Shown here one piece after another: positions 16,130 through 24,196 of a DNA stretch of 46,651 nt. The notes under the pieces are model-generated. The model had not been told where the DNA came from, searched no databases, and saw nothing but the letters and a program-made list of their open reading frames with translations. The stretch's first letter is position 1. Each line of letters starts with the position of its first letter. Source of the DNA: Candidatus Desantisbacteria bacterium CG1_02_38_46. GTDB taxonomy: Bacteria; Desantisbacteria; UBA1551; UBA1559. Location of the stretch: positions 1 to 46,651 of the forward strand of contig MNUO01000108.1 in assembly GCA_001871015.1 (NCBI GenBank). The letters are read 5' to 3'. The translations under genes were made by a program, and so were the position numbers.

Positions 16130-16891
16130 ATGAATGAAGATATGGCTGGCGAGGTTACAGGTAGGTTGGCAGAATATGGACAGAGGATTATCAGCACATT
16201 AGTTATAATACTGGTTGGAATTCTGGCGGCGAGGTTTCTCACAATGTTTATTGATAACATATTAAAGAGAACCAAGATGCCTGCTACGACCAGGGGTTTT
16301 GTGAACACTTTAATCTATATAGCCATTATAGTTATGACTGTGATTATGGCGCTTACTCCTTTTGAAATTGATATTGGCCCACTTGTGGTAGGCCTTGCTA
16401 TAATAGGTTTTATTGTCGGACTTGCCATTCAGGGAGCACTTTCTAATTTTGCAGCTGGAATTATGATTCTTGCGCAGAGACCATTCCATGTTGGAGATTT
16501 TGTAGATGTTGCTGGTGAAATAGGCGAGGTTAAAGAAATTACAATGACTTCAACTGTAATTGATACACCAGAAAATGTTAAGGTTGTTTTTCCCAATGCA
16601 AAAGTCCTTGCAGGCGAGATAAAAAATTACAGTGCTCACAAAATTCGCAGGATAATCATCCCGATAGAAGTGGATAGAAGTGTAAAAATTGACGATTTAA
16701 TTGAAAGTATAAATGCTATTTTATCCACACAGGAGAAAATTCTTAAGGACCCTCCACCCTCAGTGAAGATTTGTGGCATCTCCAGTTCAAAGGTTAACTT
16801 AAATATAAAAGTATGGTGTGATGCTGATGAAGTTGAGGAAGTCTCCCACTGTATTCTTTATAAAATCAAGAAAGAACAGGAGAAAATCTAA
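16130..16891 (+). CDS. Small-conductance mechanosensitive channel (MscS family)
   Basis: Inner-membrane channel that opens under tension to release solutes during osmotic downshock. Three membrane segments precede the pore helix, which contains GLAIQGALSNFAAGIMIL (about residues 98-117). RPFHVGDFVDV, the start of the MscS beta domain, follows. The 253-residue length is close to E. coli MscS. AGGAGG is well placed before the ATG. It overlaps the next gene by one base, linking it to a CsgG-like lipoprotein, a pairing whose meaning is unclear. Confidence 0.93.
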   Translation: MNEDMAGEVTGRLAEYGQRIISTLVIILVGILAARFLTMFIDNILKRTKMPATTRGFVNTLIYIAIIVMTVIMALTPFEIDIGPLVVGLAIIGFIVGLAIQGALSNFAAGIMILAQRPFHVGDFVDVAGEIGEVKEITMTSTVIDTPENVKVVFPNAKVLAGEIKNYSAHKIRRIIIPIEVDRSVKIDDLIESINAILSTQEKILKDPPPSVKICGISSSKVNLNIKVWCDADEVEEVSHCILYKIKKEQEKI

Positions 16892-17508
16892 TGAAGATTC
16901 GTGAAATCTCGTGGTTTTATATTTTGATTGTTGTTTTTTTATGTTTTATTGCTGGATGTGCTCCGAGGATGGCAGTTAAACCGGGCTATGACTTTTCTAA
17001 AATTAAACGCATTGCAGTTTTGAATTTTGATGGAGAGAGGGGCAGTGCTGTTGCTGATATATTTATTCTTGAATTAATGAAGAAGGGTTTTGATGTGATG
17101 GAGCGTAAGAAACTAGAAAGTATACTGAAGGAGCAGGACCTCGGTGTTTCGGGTCGAGTTGAGCCCTCTACTGCTAAAGCCATAGGCAGAATATTTGGTG
17201 TTGATGCAATTTTGACAGGTTCTGTTATTCAATATTTGCCAGCACAGAAGAGAACAGTATTATTTTCTTTGGGAGATACAGTTGTTATTATACCGGGTTT
17301 ATATGTGGTGGAAAGAGGCGACAATTATATAATTTATCTGACAGATGCAGAAATTGGAATTAGTGCCAGGATGATAGATGTAGAGACCGGCAGTATCGTC
17401 TGGGTTGCATCTGAATCCTACAGGGGTTTTTCAACTGACAGCACTTTCCAGGGAGTAATACTCTCACTGGTGGATTCCCTCAGGAGTGTCTTTCCGAAGA
17501 AGAAATAG
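16891..17508 (+). CDS. CsgG-like lipoprotein
   Basis: A hydrophobic N-terminus ends in a lipobox (CFIAGC), so cysteine about residue 23 should be lipidated and the protein anchored to a membrane. The following IKRIAVLNFDGERGSAVADIFILELMKKGFDVMERKKLESILKE is the typical start of CsgG and related peri-outer-membrane proteins. Full-length CsgG has about 260-280 residues and the 205 here lack part of the pore-forming region, so a secretion-pore role is doubtful. It is translated in overlap with mscS. Confidence 0.8.
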   Translation: MKIREISWFYILIVVFLCFIAGCAPRMAVKPGYDFSKIKRIAVLNFDGERGSAVADIFILELMKKGFDVMERKKLESILKEQDLGVSGRVEPSTAKAIGRIFGVDAILTGSVIQYLPAQKRTVLFSLGDTVVIIPGLYVVERGDNYIIYLTDAEIGISARMIDVETGSIVWVASESYRGFSTDSTFQGVILSLVDSLRSVFPKKK

Positions 17509-17526
17509 AGAAGAAAGGAGTTTTAG

Positions 17527-20274
17527 ATGGTAAAAAAGGCAAGGAGTAAAAAGTATGTTTATTTTTTTGGCGGCGGCAAAGCTGACGGCAATGCGAGCAT
17601 GAAGAATCTTCTGGGTGGCAAGGGTGCGAATCTTGCAGAGATGGCAGGGCATAAAGATTTGAAATTACCTGTTCCGCCTGGTTTTACAATTACAACAGAG
17701 GTATGCACTTATTATTATACAAATAAAAAAACTTATCCTGCCGGCTTAAGAGAAAATGTGCACAAAGCAATGGGAAAAATAGAAAATCTCATCGGCAGGA
17801 AATTCGGGGACACTGAAAATCCCCTTCTTGTTTCTGTTCGTTCTGGTGCAAGGCGTTCAATGCCGGGGATGATGGAGACCGTGCTGAATATAGGTTTGAC
17901 AACGAAAACCATTCCGGGTCTTATCAGACAAAGCCGCGGCAACCAGCGTTTTGTTTATGATGCATACAGAAGATTGATTATGATGTATTCTGATGTCGTT
18001 ATGGAAAAAGCAGCAGGCATTGAACCCAAAGACGATGAGGGAATCAGGAAACAACTTGAAAAAATTATGGGTAAAGTTAAAGAAGAAAAGAATTATAAAA
18101 CCGATACCGATTTAACCGCAAAAGACCTTAAAGAAATCTGCAATTTATTTAAAGCTAAAATAAAGGAAGTTTTGAAAAAAGAATTCCCTGATGAGCCGTT
18201 AGAGCAATTATGGGGCGGCATTGGTGCGGTATTTTCTTCCTGGAACGGCAAACGAGCGGTAAGTTATCGCAGAATTGAAAGCATTCCTGATGAGTGGGGG
18301 ACAGCAGTCAGCGTGCAGACAATGGTCTTCGGCAATACAGGGCAGGATTCAGCTACTGGAGTTGGTTTTACCCGAAATCCTGGAAACGGTGAAAATGGAT
18401 TTTATGGAGAATATCTTATCAATGCTCAAGGCGAAGATGTTGTTGCAGGCATCAGGACTCCGGCTCCTATAAACGGATATTCAAGCTCAGAGCACAACAA
18501 GGATTTGAGGACGCTGGAAAAAGCTATGCCTGAAATTTACAAAGAACTTTTTGAATACCAGAAACGGTTAGAAAAACATTACCGCGATATGCAGGACATT
18601 GAATTTACAATAGAAAAAGGAATATTGTTCATGCTTCAGTGCAGAGTTGGTAAGCGCAACGGTCCCGCGGCTGTTAGAATGGCAGTGGACATGGTTAAAG
18701 AAAATCTTATTAAAAAAGAAGAAGCAATTATGAGAGTAACCCCTGGTCAGCTGGATGAATTATTGCATCCAGCTATTGACCCGGCTGTAGAAAAAAACAG
18801 CAAGCCAATAGCAAAAGGATTGCCCGCAGGACCTGGAGGTGCTACTGGACAAGTTGTATTTTCAGCAAACGATGCGGTAGCATGGAAAAAGGAAGGCAAA
18901 AAAGTAATACTTGTCCGAGAGGAAACAAATCCTGAAGATGTTGATGGTATGCGTGTTGCTGAAGCAATTTTAACAGCAAGGGGCGGGATGACCTCTCATG
19001 CTGCATTGGTTGCCCGGGGATGGGGCAAATGTTGCATAGTAGGTTGCGCTGCCATAGAAGTTAATTATGCTAAAAAAGAAATTTCAGTTGCAGACAGGAT
19101 TTTCAAAGAAGGTGATTGGATATCACTGAATGGAACAAAAGGAAATGTTTATGAAGGAAAGCTTCCGATGTGCGTAGGTTTGGTTGAAAATAAAGCGTTC
19201 AATGAGTTTCTAAAAATTTGCCGTGATGTAAAGAGGCTTGGAGTCAGAGCAAATGCAGATACGCCTTCTGATGCAGCGCAGGCAAGACAGTTTGGCGCCG
19301 AGGGAATTGGATTGTTCAGGACAGAGCATATGTTTTATGGAAAGGGCTCAGATGAACCCCTGTTTGTTTTGAGAAAAATGATTGTTTCTAAAGATATAGA
19401 TGAAAGAAAGAAAGCCCTTGAAGAATTATTTCCTTATATGAAAAAGGATGTCAAGGCAACTCTTGAAGCGATGGATGGTTTGCCTGTTGTTATTCGTCTG
19501 CTTGACCCTCCGCTTCATGAGTTTATTCCACGCGAGCAATTGAAACTTGAGCAACTTGCTTCAGAGCTCAACATAGATATGGAAGAATTGAGGAGAAGAG
19601 CTGAATCACTGCATGAGTCAAATCCAATGATGGGGCATAGAGGAGTAAGATTGGGAATTACCTATCCAGAAGTTACTGAGACGCAAGTCCGCGCAATATT
19701 TGAAGCAGCAGCAGAATTGATTAAGGAAGGCAAAAAGCCCTATCCCGAGATAATGATTCCTGTTGTTTGCGATGCTGCAGAGTTAAGTAACCAGTATGAA
19801 ATTGTGAAGAAAGTTTACAGTGAGGTTTTGAAAAAATATGCTCTTAAAAAAATCAAGTATATGTTTGGGACGATGATTGAAATTCCCAGAGCTTCCCTGG
19901 TTGCGGACAAACTGGCAGAAACTTCAGAGTTTTTCTCTTTTGGAACCAATGATATGACCCAGATGGGGTTCGGTTTTTCCAGGGATGATATCGGAGCATT
20001 TCTGCCGGATTATATTAAGAAAAAGATTCTTGAGGGTGACCCGTTCCAGAGTATTGACAGGTCAGGTGTCGGTGAATTAGTAAAGATTGGTATAGAGAGA
20101 GGAAGGAAAACACGCAAGAATCTGGAAGTCGGCATATGCGGAGAGCATGGCGGTGACCCTGAATCTGTGAAATTCTGCCACAATGTTGGAATGGACTATG
20201 TCAGTTGTTCTGCGTTCCGCGTTCCGATTGCTACACTTGCATCAGCCCAGGCAGTAGTGGAAAATAAAAAATAA
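17527..20274 (+). CDS. ppdK: Pyruvate, phosphate dikinase
   Basis: Interconverts pyruvate, ATP and phosphate with phosphoenolpyruvate, AMP and pyrophosphate. Domains run in the usual order. The N-terminal ATP-grasp domain opens with YFFGGGKADGNASMKNLLGGKGANLAEM. The phosphohistidine domain contains GGMTSHAALVARGWGK, with the catalytic histidine near residue 490. The C-terminal TIM barrel has FGTNDMTQMGFGFSRDD and the active-site cysteine in CGEHGGDP near residue 870. The 915-residue length is a little above the usual 875-890. AAGGAG precedes the ATG. It probably serves gluconeogenesis or pyrophosphate-linked glycolysis. Confidence 0.97.
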   Translation: MVKKARSKKYVYFFGGGKADGNASMKNLLGGKGANLAEMAGHKDLKLPVPPGFTITTEVCTYYYTNKKTYPAGLRENVHKAMGKIENLIGRKFGDTENPLLVSVRSGARRSMPGMMETVLNIGLTTKTIPGLIRQSRGNQRFVYDAYRRLIMMYSDVVMEKAAGIEPKDDEGIRKQLEKIMGKVKEEKNYKTDTDLTAKDLKEICNLFKAKIKEVLKKEFPDEPLEQLWGGIGAVFSSWNGKRAVSYRRIESIPDEWGTAVSVQTMVFGNTGQDSATGVGFTRNPGNGENGFYGEYLINAQGEDVVAGIRTPAPINGYSSSEHNKDLRTLEKAMPEIYKELFEYQKRLEKHYRDMQDIEFTIEKGILFMLQCRVGKRNGPAAVRMAVDMVKENLIKKEEAIMRVTPGQLDELLHPAIDPAVEKNSKPIAKGLPAGPGGATGQVVFSANDAVAWKKEGKKVILVREETNPEDVDGMRVAEAILTARGGMTSHAALVARGWGKCCIVGCAAIEVNYAKKEISVADRIFKEGDWISLNGTKGNVYEGKLPMCVGLVENKAFNEFLKICRDVKRLGVRANADTPSDAAQARQFGAEGIGLFRTEHMFYGKGSDEPLFVLRKMIVSKDIDERKKALEELFPYMKKDVKATLEAMDGLPVVIRLLDPPLHEFIPREQLKLEQLASELNIDMEELRRRAESLHESNPMMGHRGVRLGITYPEVTETQVRAIFEAAAELIKEGKKPYPEIMIPVVCDAAELSNQYEIVKKVYSEVLKKYALKKIKYMFGTMIEIPRASLVADKLAETSEFFSFGTNDMTQMGFGFSRDDIGAFLPDYIKKKILEGDPFQSIDRSGVGELVKIGIERGRKTRKNLEVGICGEHGGDPESVKFCHNVGMDYVSCSAFRVPIATLASAQAVVENKK

Positions 20275-20278
20275 AGTA

Positions 20279-20314
20279 GGTGTCAGGTCTTGAGTAGTGA
20301 GTTTGTATGACACC
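20279..20314. repeat. Small inverted repeat after ppdK
   Basis: GGTGTCA and TGACACC are 7-bp arms separated by 22 bases that include GGTCTTGAGTAG. No T tract follows, so terminator function is weak. A GGGGTCAGGTCTTGA sequence near 7300 is similar to its left half. Confidence 0.6.
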
Positions 20315-20340
20315 CTAAAGTTTTAACGAGGAGGTTTCAG

Positions 20341-21195
20341 ATGCGAATCGGTTATCTGGCGCAGTACAGTGAGGAAGAAGTCAAATTCGCAGTCAAATAT
20401 GGGTTCAAGAGTATTGAATTGCTTGTTCCACCAGGTGCACCTCTTGACCCGATAAAGACTGACGAGAAAACAATCAGGGAGGCAAAGGAAAATTTAGCCA
20501 AGAATGACATTGAAATTTCAGCTATTGGACATTATCCGAACAATCTTGACCCGGATTTGAAAAAGAGAAGGGATAACAGCGATTATCTTTTGAAGTTGAT
20601 GGACCTGTGCAAAAAAATGGATGTGAAGGTGCTGTGTACTTTTGCCGGAAGAGAGCCGGACAAAGATATTCCAGACAACATTCCGGCTTTCAAAGAGGTT
20701 TTCACTCCGTTCGCAAAAAAAGCAGAGGACCTGGGATTGAAAATTGGATTTGAAAATTGTCCGATGTTTCACTGGTTTCCTTTTCGCGGAGTTAATATTG
20801 CGTATTCACCCAGAGCATGGGATTTAATGTTTGATGCAGTTCCGTCTCCGGCATTAGGATTAGAATATGACCCATCACATTTAGTATGTATGCTTATTGA
20901 TTATATTGAAATTATAAAGCGCTATGGCAGTAAAATAGTCCATGCGCACGCAAAGGATGCAGAACTGATTCATCCTCAAGTTGATATTTACGGAATTCTT
21001 GAGCCTGGCACTCTACGGCACAGAATTCCAGGATATGGAGAAGTGAATTGGGCAAAAGTTGTTTCTGCGCTTGTTGAAACAGGATACCGCGGAAATCTTG
21101 ATATTGAAGGAAGACACGACCCGGTTTTTAATGCGGACCTTGAACAGGCAGGGCTTGTTCTTGCACTTAAACACTTGCAGCAATTTGTATGGTGA
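20341..21195 (+). CDS. Sugar phosphate isomerase/epimerase-like TIM barrel protein
   Basis: Belongs to the xylose isomerase-like (AP endonuclease 2) superfamily. Features include the opening MRIGYLAQYSEEEVKFAVKYGFKSIEL, the metal-ligand region IGFENCPMF, LGLEYDPSHLV, VHAHAKDAEL, and a terminal GNLDIEGRHDP. These supply the expected Glu, Asp, His and Glu metal ligands of an inosose-type isomerase or epimerase. The sugar substrate cannot be named. GAGGAGG is optimally placed before the ATG. The MFS gene begins 9 bases downstream. Confidence 0.87.
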   Translation: MRIGYLAQYSEEEVKFAVKYGFKSIELLVPPGAPLDPIKTDEKTIREAKENLAKNDIEISAIGHYPNNLDPDLKKRRDNSDYLLKLMDLCKKMDVKVLCTFAGREPDKDIPDNIPAFKEVFTPFAKKAEDLGLKIGFENCPMFHWFPFRGVNIAYSPRAWDLMFDAVPSPALGLEYDPSHLVCMLIDYIEIIKRYGSKIVHAHAKDAELIHPQVDIYGILEPGTLRHRIPGYGEVNWAKVVSALVETGYRGNLDIEGRHDPVFNADLEQAGLVLALKHLQQFVW

Positions 21196-21204
21196 TGTAT
21201 TACT

Positions 21205-22461
21205 ATGTTAAAAACAATTCTTCGGGCGCTTCGTTACAAAAATTACCGTCTTTTTTTCAGCGGGCAGTGCATTTCTTTAATTGGTACCTGGATGCAACTG
21301 GTTGCTATGAGCTGGCTGGTTTACCGGCTGACAAATTCTGCATTTTTACTGGGTGTTGTTGGATTTGCAGGTCAAATTCCAGCTTTTCTTTTAGTCCCTT
21401 TCGCAGGTGTTTTAATTGACAGATGGAACCGCCATCGAATTCTGGTTATTACTCAAATTCTTTCTATGATACAGGCATTTGTTCTGGCATTCCTTACTAT
21501 GACAGGTATTGTTACATTCGGGCATATTATATTTTTGGCTATATTTCTGGGTCTTGTGAACGCTTTTGATATGCCATCTCGCCACTCATTTGTCGTGGAT
21601 ATGGTTGAGAAAAAGGAAGATTTAGGAAATGCCATTGCTTTAAATTCCTCTCTGGTCAACGGTGCAAGATTAATAGGGCCACCTATTGCAGGAGTCCTTA
21701 TAGCTGCGGTGGGTGAAGGTATGTGTTTTCTTATCAATGCAATAAGTTTCCTTGCTGCAATTATTTCTTTATTATCTATGAAAATTACACCAGTAGAAAA
21801 AGAAACCCGGCGCAGGAATGTCTTACAAGAATTAAGAGAAGGACTTACTTATGCTTTTAGTTCCATACCCATTAGATACATTATCCTCTTTCTTGGTTTG
21901 TTCAGTTTAGTTGGAATGCCCTATACTATACTTATGCCTGTTTTTGCTAAAGAGATTCTTCATGGGGGTCCTTACACCCTCGGTCTTCTTATGGGATTTT
22001 CAGGTGGAGGGGCTTTGATAGGTGCAATTTATCTTGCCTCACGAAAAAGTGTGCGCGGTTTGGTAAGAAAGATTCCGATTGCTGCAAGCATCTTTGGCGT
22101 CGGACTTGTTGTCTTTTCCCTGTCTCGTATCCTGTGGCTTTCTCTGGCACTGATGTTAATTACGGGTTTCGGAATGATGGTACAGCTGGCATCGAGCAAC
22201 ACAGTTTTGCAGACTATTGTGGATGACGAGAAACGGGGACGAGTTATGAGTCTTTATGTAATGGCATTTATTGGAATGGCACCATTCGGTAGTTTATTAG
22301 CAGGTGGCTTGGCAAGTTTGATAGGCGCTCCTAATACTTTGTTGATATGCGGTGGTTTATGCATTTTAGGCTCAATTCTGTTCGTGAGAAAATTTCCTTT
22401 ATTGAGGAAGGCGATTCGCCCCATATATGTAAAAATGGGCATAATTCCGGGGACGTATTAA
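21205..22461 (+). CDS. Major facilitator superfamily exporter
   Basis: The 418-residue protein has about twelve membrane segments. NYRLFFSGQCISLIGTWMQLVAMSWLVYRLT at the start and LIDRWNRHRILV in the loop between segments 2 and 3 are typical of the MFS_3 / EntS-like exporter group. NPF-type substrate hints are absent, so the exported compound is unknown. The ribosome-binding site is poor. Closeness to the isomerase gene (9 bases) suggests coupled translation. It converges on the patatin gene, with 27 bases between stops. Confidence 0.9.
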   Translation: MLKTILRALRYKNYRLFFSGQCISLIGTWMQLVAMSWLVYRLTNSAFLLGVVGFAGQIPAFLLVPFAGVLIDRWNRHRILVITQILSMIQAFVLAFLTMTGIVTFGHIIFLAIFLGLVNAFDMPSRHSFVVDMVEKKEDLGNAIALNSSLVNGARLIGPPIAGVLIAAVGEGMCFLINAISFLAAIISLLSMKITPVEKETRRRNVLQELREGLTYAFSSIPIRYIILFLGLFSLVGMPYTILMPVFAKEILHGGPYTLGLLMGFSGGGALIGAIYLASRKSVRGLVRKIPIAASIFGVGLVVFSLSRILWLSLALMLITGFGMMVQLASSNTVLQTIVDDEKRGRVMSLYVMAFIGMAPFGSLLAGGLASLIGAPNTLLICGGLCILGSILFVRKFPLLRKAIRPIYVKMGIIPGTY

Positions 22462-22488
22462 TTTCTTTCAAAAGGTTTTGCTGCAGGG

Positions 22489-23337
22489 TTATCTTAGAAG
22501 TGATTTTATTTCGTTGAGATGGACCCGTGCAGATTTTTCTCCCAGGGCAATGCAGATTTTTGCAGTTCTGAAATCAGCCCAGGGAATTGGACCGAGTTCA
22601 GGGCGTATTACCACATCTGCTTTATCTAATTGAGGCTGAGCAAGATAATACTGCTGGATATCAATTACTCGTATATATGTCTCAAATCTATTTTTTGGAA
22701 TATTGGGACATCGCAAATCAGGACGCACATCCACTGCTATAACTTTCTCAGCGCCCAACTCTCTAACTACATCCACCGGTACATTATCCAGTGTTCCGCC
22801 ATCCATAAGGAACATTCCTTCGTATTCCAGTGCTGGCCATATACCTGGCACAGTAGAGCTTGCATCAATTGCCATCCTTAACGGTCCTTTTTTAAACACA
22901 ACTTCTTTGCCTGACAGAATATCGCAGGAAATTGCTGCAAATGGAATTTTTAAATTTTCTATGTTAACCTTAGGAAGGAGAGTTCCAAGTATTCCTTCCA
23001 TTCGCCGCAGGCTGAAGAAAGATTGAGCAAGAGAGGGTATGTTTACCAGGCTCTGCTCAAGAATTTCCAACAATCTACCTGGTTTTTTTCCCAGGGATTC
23101 TTCCCCAAATTGTTTAAAACCAATACTGCGAAAGTAGTCAAGGAATCTGGTTATCCATAATTCCACATTTGATTCAAGGGCATAAGCACTACCAACGAGC
23201 GCACCGATACTTGTACCTGCAATTGATGAGATGGGAATTCCTTCTTTTTCGAGAACCCTCAGAATTCCCAGATGCGCCATTCCCTTAGCTCCTCCACCTC
23301 CAAGTGCTAATCCGATTTTTTTCATTTTTGCTCCCAT
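22489..23337 (-). CDS. Patatin-like phospholipase (RssA/NTE type)
   Basis: The only clear minus-strand gene. Serine lipid hydrolase with a Ser-Asp dyad: the oxyanion loop GGGGAKGMAHLGIL, the nucleophile elbow GTSIG (serine about residue 43), and the catalytic aspartate in MDGGTLDNVPV. Length 282 matches bacterial single-domain patatin-like proteins. It has no signal peptide and no beta-barrel, so it is probably cytoplasmic or peripheral at the membrane. The start could be ATG 23337 (MGAKMKK) or the ATG four codons later. A strong minus-strand promoter lies just upstream. Confidence 0.92.
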   Translation of the reverse strand: MGAKMKKIGLALGGGGAKGMAHLGILRVLEKEGIPISSIAGTSIGALVGSAYALESNVELWITRFLDYFRSIGFKQFGEESLGKKPGRLLEILEQSLVNIPSLAQSFFSLRRMEGILGTLLPKVNIENLKIPFAAISCDILSGKEVVFKKGPLRMAIDASSTVPGIWPALEYEGMFLMDGGTLDNVPVDVVRELGAEKVIAVDVRPDLRCPNIPKNRFETYIRVIDIQQYYLAQPQLDKADVVIRPELGPIPWADFRTAKICIALGEKSARVHLNEIKSLLR

Positions 23338-23364
23338 ATATATAGGGTTATTTGAACCAATACA

Positions 23365-23392
23365 ATTATATCATAAAATTTTCCAATGTCAA
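23365..23392 (-). promoter_or_regulatory. Sigma-70-type promoter for the patatin gene
   Basis: Read on the minus strand: TTGACA, 16-base spacer, TATAAT. Both boxes are consensus and the -10 box lies about 28 bases from the start codon. Confidence 0.8.
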
Positions 23393-23410
23393 TTTATTTT
23401 GAAATAAAAA

Positions 23411-23477
23411 AGGTTTTGATATCAGGACTAAAGTCCTGAGTTACGTAACTCAGACCTTCAGGTCTGATTTTTCTTGA
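23411..23477. repeat. Composite palindromic repeat upstream of nikR
   Basis: AGGACT-AA-AGTCCT hairpin plus GAGTTAC, then the reversed half GTAACTC plus CAGACC-TTCA-GGTCTG, then TTTTTCTTGA. From 23422 to 23477 it is identical over 56 nt to 2775-2830. The leading AGGTTTTGATA matches the 3' strand of the second hairpin of the scpA-scpB copy. Confidence 0.95.
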
Positions 23478-23501
23478 CTTTTATTTTTTTTGTGTTATAA
23501 T
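23474..23501 (+). promoter_or_regulatory. Promoter for nikR, overlapping the repeat
   Basis: TTGACT, a 16-base spacer, TATAAT. The first four bases of the -35 box belong to the conserved tail of the palindromic repeat (TTTTTCTTGA). A GGAGG ribosome-binding site follows before the ATG at 23533. Confidence 0.8.
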
Positions 23502-23532
23502 TATTAAAAATGTAATATGGAGGTAGGTCCGA

Positions 23533-23946
23533 ATGCCAGAGTTGCAGCGTTTTAGCGTCTCGCTTGATAAAAATCTTATAATTAAATTTGATAAACACAT
23601 TAGAGAAAGAGATTATTCTACACGTTCAAAAGCAATTGGTGACTTGATTAGAGAAGATTTGGTCAAGAAAGAGTGGGTTGGCGGGAAAGAAGTTGCTGGC
23701 GCAGTTACATTAGTTTATAACCATCACAAAAGGGAATTGGTGAATAAGTTAATTAACATTCAACACGACTTTCACGATTTGGTTCTTTCCTCGCAACATC
23801 TTCACCTTGATGAAGAAAATTGTCTGGAAATTATAGCGGTAAAAGGGAATCCCAAAGAAGTGGAAAAACTGGCTCATATACTAAAAGCTACAAAAGGTGT
23901 AAAGTATGGTTCTGTAACTATGGCCACAACCGGAAAAGAAATATAG
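23533..23946 (+). CDS. nikR: NikR-type nickel-responsive regulator
   Basis: Ribbon-helix-helix DNA-binding protein with a C-terminal ACT-like metal-sensing domain. Residues 5-45 (RFSVSLDKNLIIKFDKHIRERDYSTRSKAIGDLIRE) form the ribbon-helix-helix. The nickel ligands of the family are all present: H78 (or H81), H89 and H91 in QHLHLDEENC, and C97. Length 137 is typical. It lies just upstream of, and co-directional with, the TonB receptor and ABC/chelatase operon, which makes that operon its likely target. It has its own promoter. Confidence 0.95.
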   Translation: MPELQRFSVSLDKNLIIKFDKHIRERDYSTRSKAIGDLIREDLVKKEWVGGKEVAGAVTLVYNHHKRELVNKLINIQHDFHDLVLSSQHLHLDEENCLEIIAVKGNPKEVEKLAHILKATKGVKYGSVTMATTGKEI

Positions 23947-24062
23947 CAGTATTATTTTTTTCTTCAATTGTAACACGAATTTTAAAAATATAATACAATA
24001 TGAGGTTTGAAACGAGAGGGGGTGATTCCAAAAAGAGATGAGATGTGAAGGTAAAAAAACAA

Positions 24063-24097
24063 GAAGGCAGCCCTGTCGGTAAACAAGAACTGCCTTC
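24063..24097. other. Perfect 8-bp inverted repeat in the nikR-TonB intergenic region
   Basis: GAAGGCAG and CTGCCTTC enclose 19 bases. A second element, TACCT...AGGTA around GTGTTACAC, follows at about 24105-24125. The 250-base gap is richer in structure than a simple promoter region. It does not match the cobalamin or NiCo riboswitch consensus as I know them. Confidence 0.5.
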
Positions 24098-24133
24098 CTG
24101 ACGGTACCTGTGTTACACAAAGGTAAACCCAGG

Positions 24134-24167
24134 CCCGCTTATGACATATATAATATCATAAGTCGGG
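24134..24167 (+). promoter_or_regulatory. Palindrome over a -10 box, candidate NikR operator
   Basis: CTTATGA and TCATAAG are perfect 7-bp arms separated by 11 bases. They extend outward with CCCG/CGGG after a one-base bulge. The spacer contains TATAAT (24149-24154). It lies 30 bases before the TonB receptor start. The half-site TTATGA resembles the E. coli NikR half-site GTATGA, but the spacing (11, not 16) differs, so assignment to NikR is inference. Confidence 0.5.
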
Positions 24168-24196
24168 TCAAATGTCAATAAAAAGGAGGCTCGACG

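Noticed and set aside
24005-24133. Cobalamin or NiCo riboswitch before the TonB receptor
   Set aside because: The conserved cobalamin box (GCCACTG region) and the NiCo four-way junction motifs are not visible. Only generic hairpins are present.
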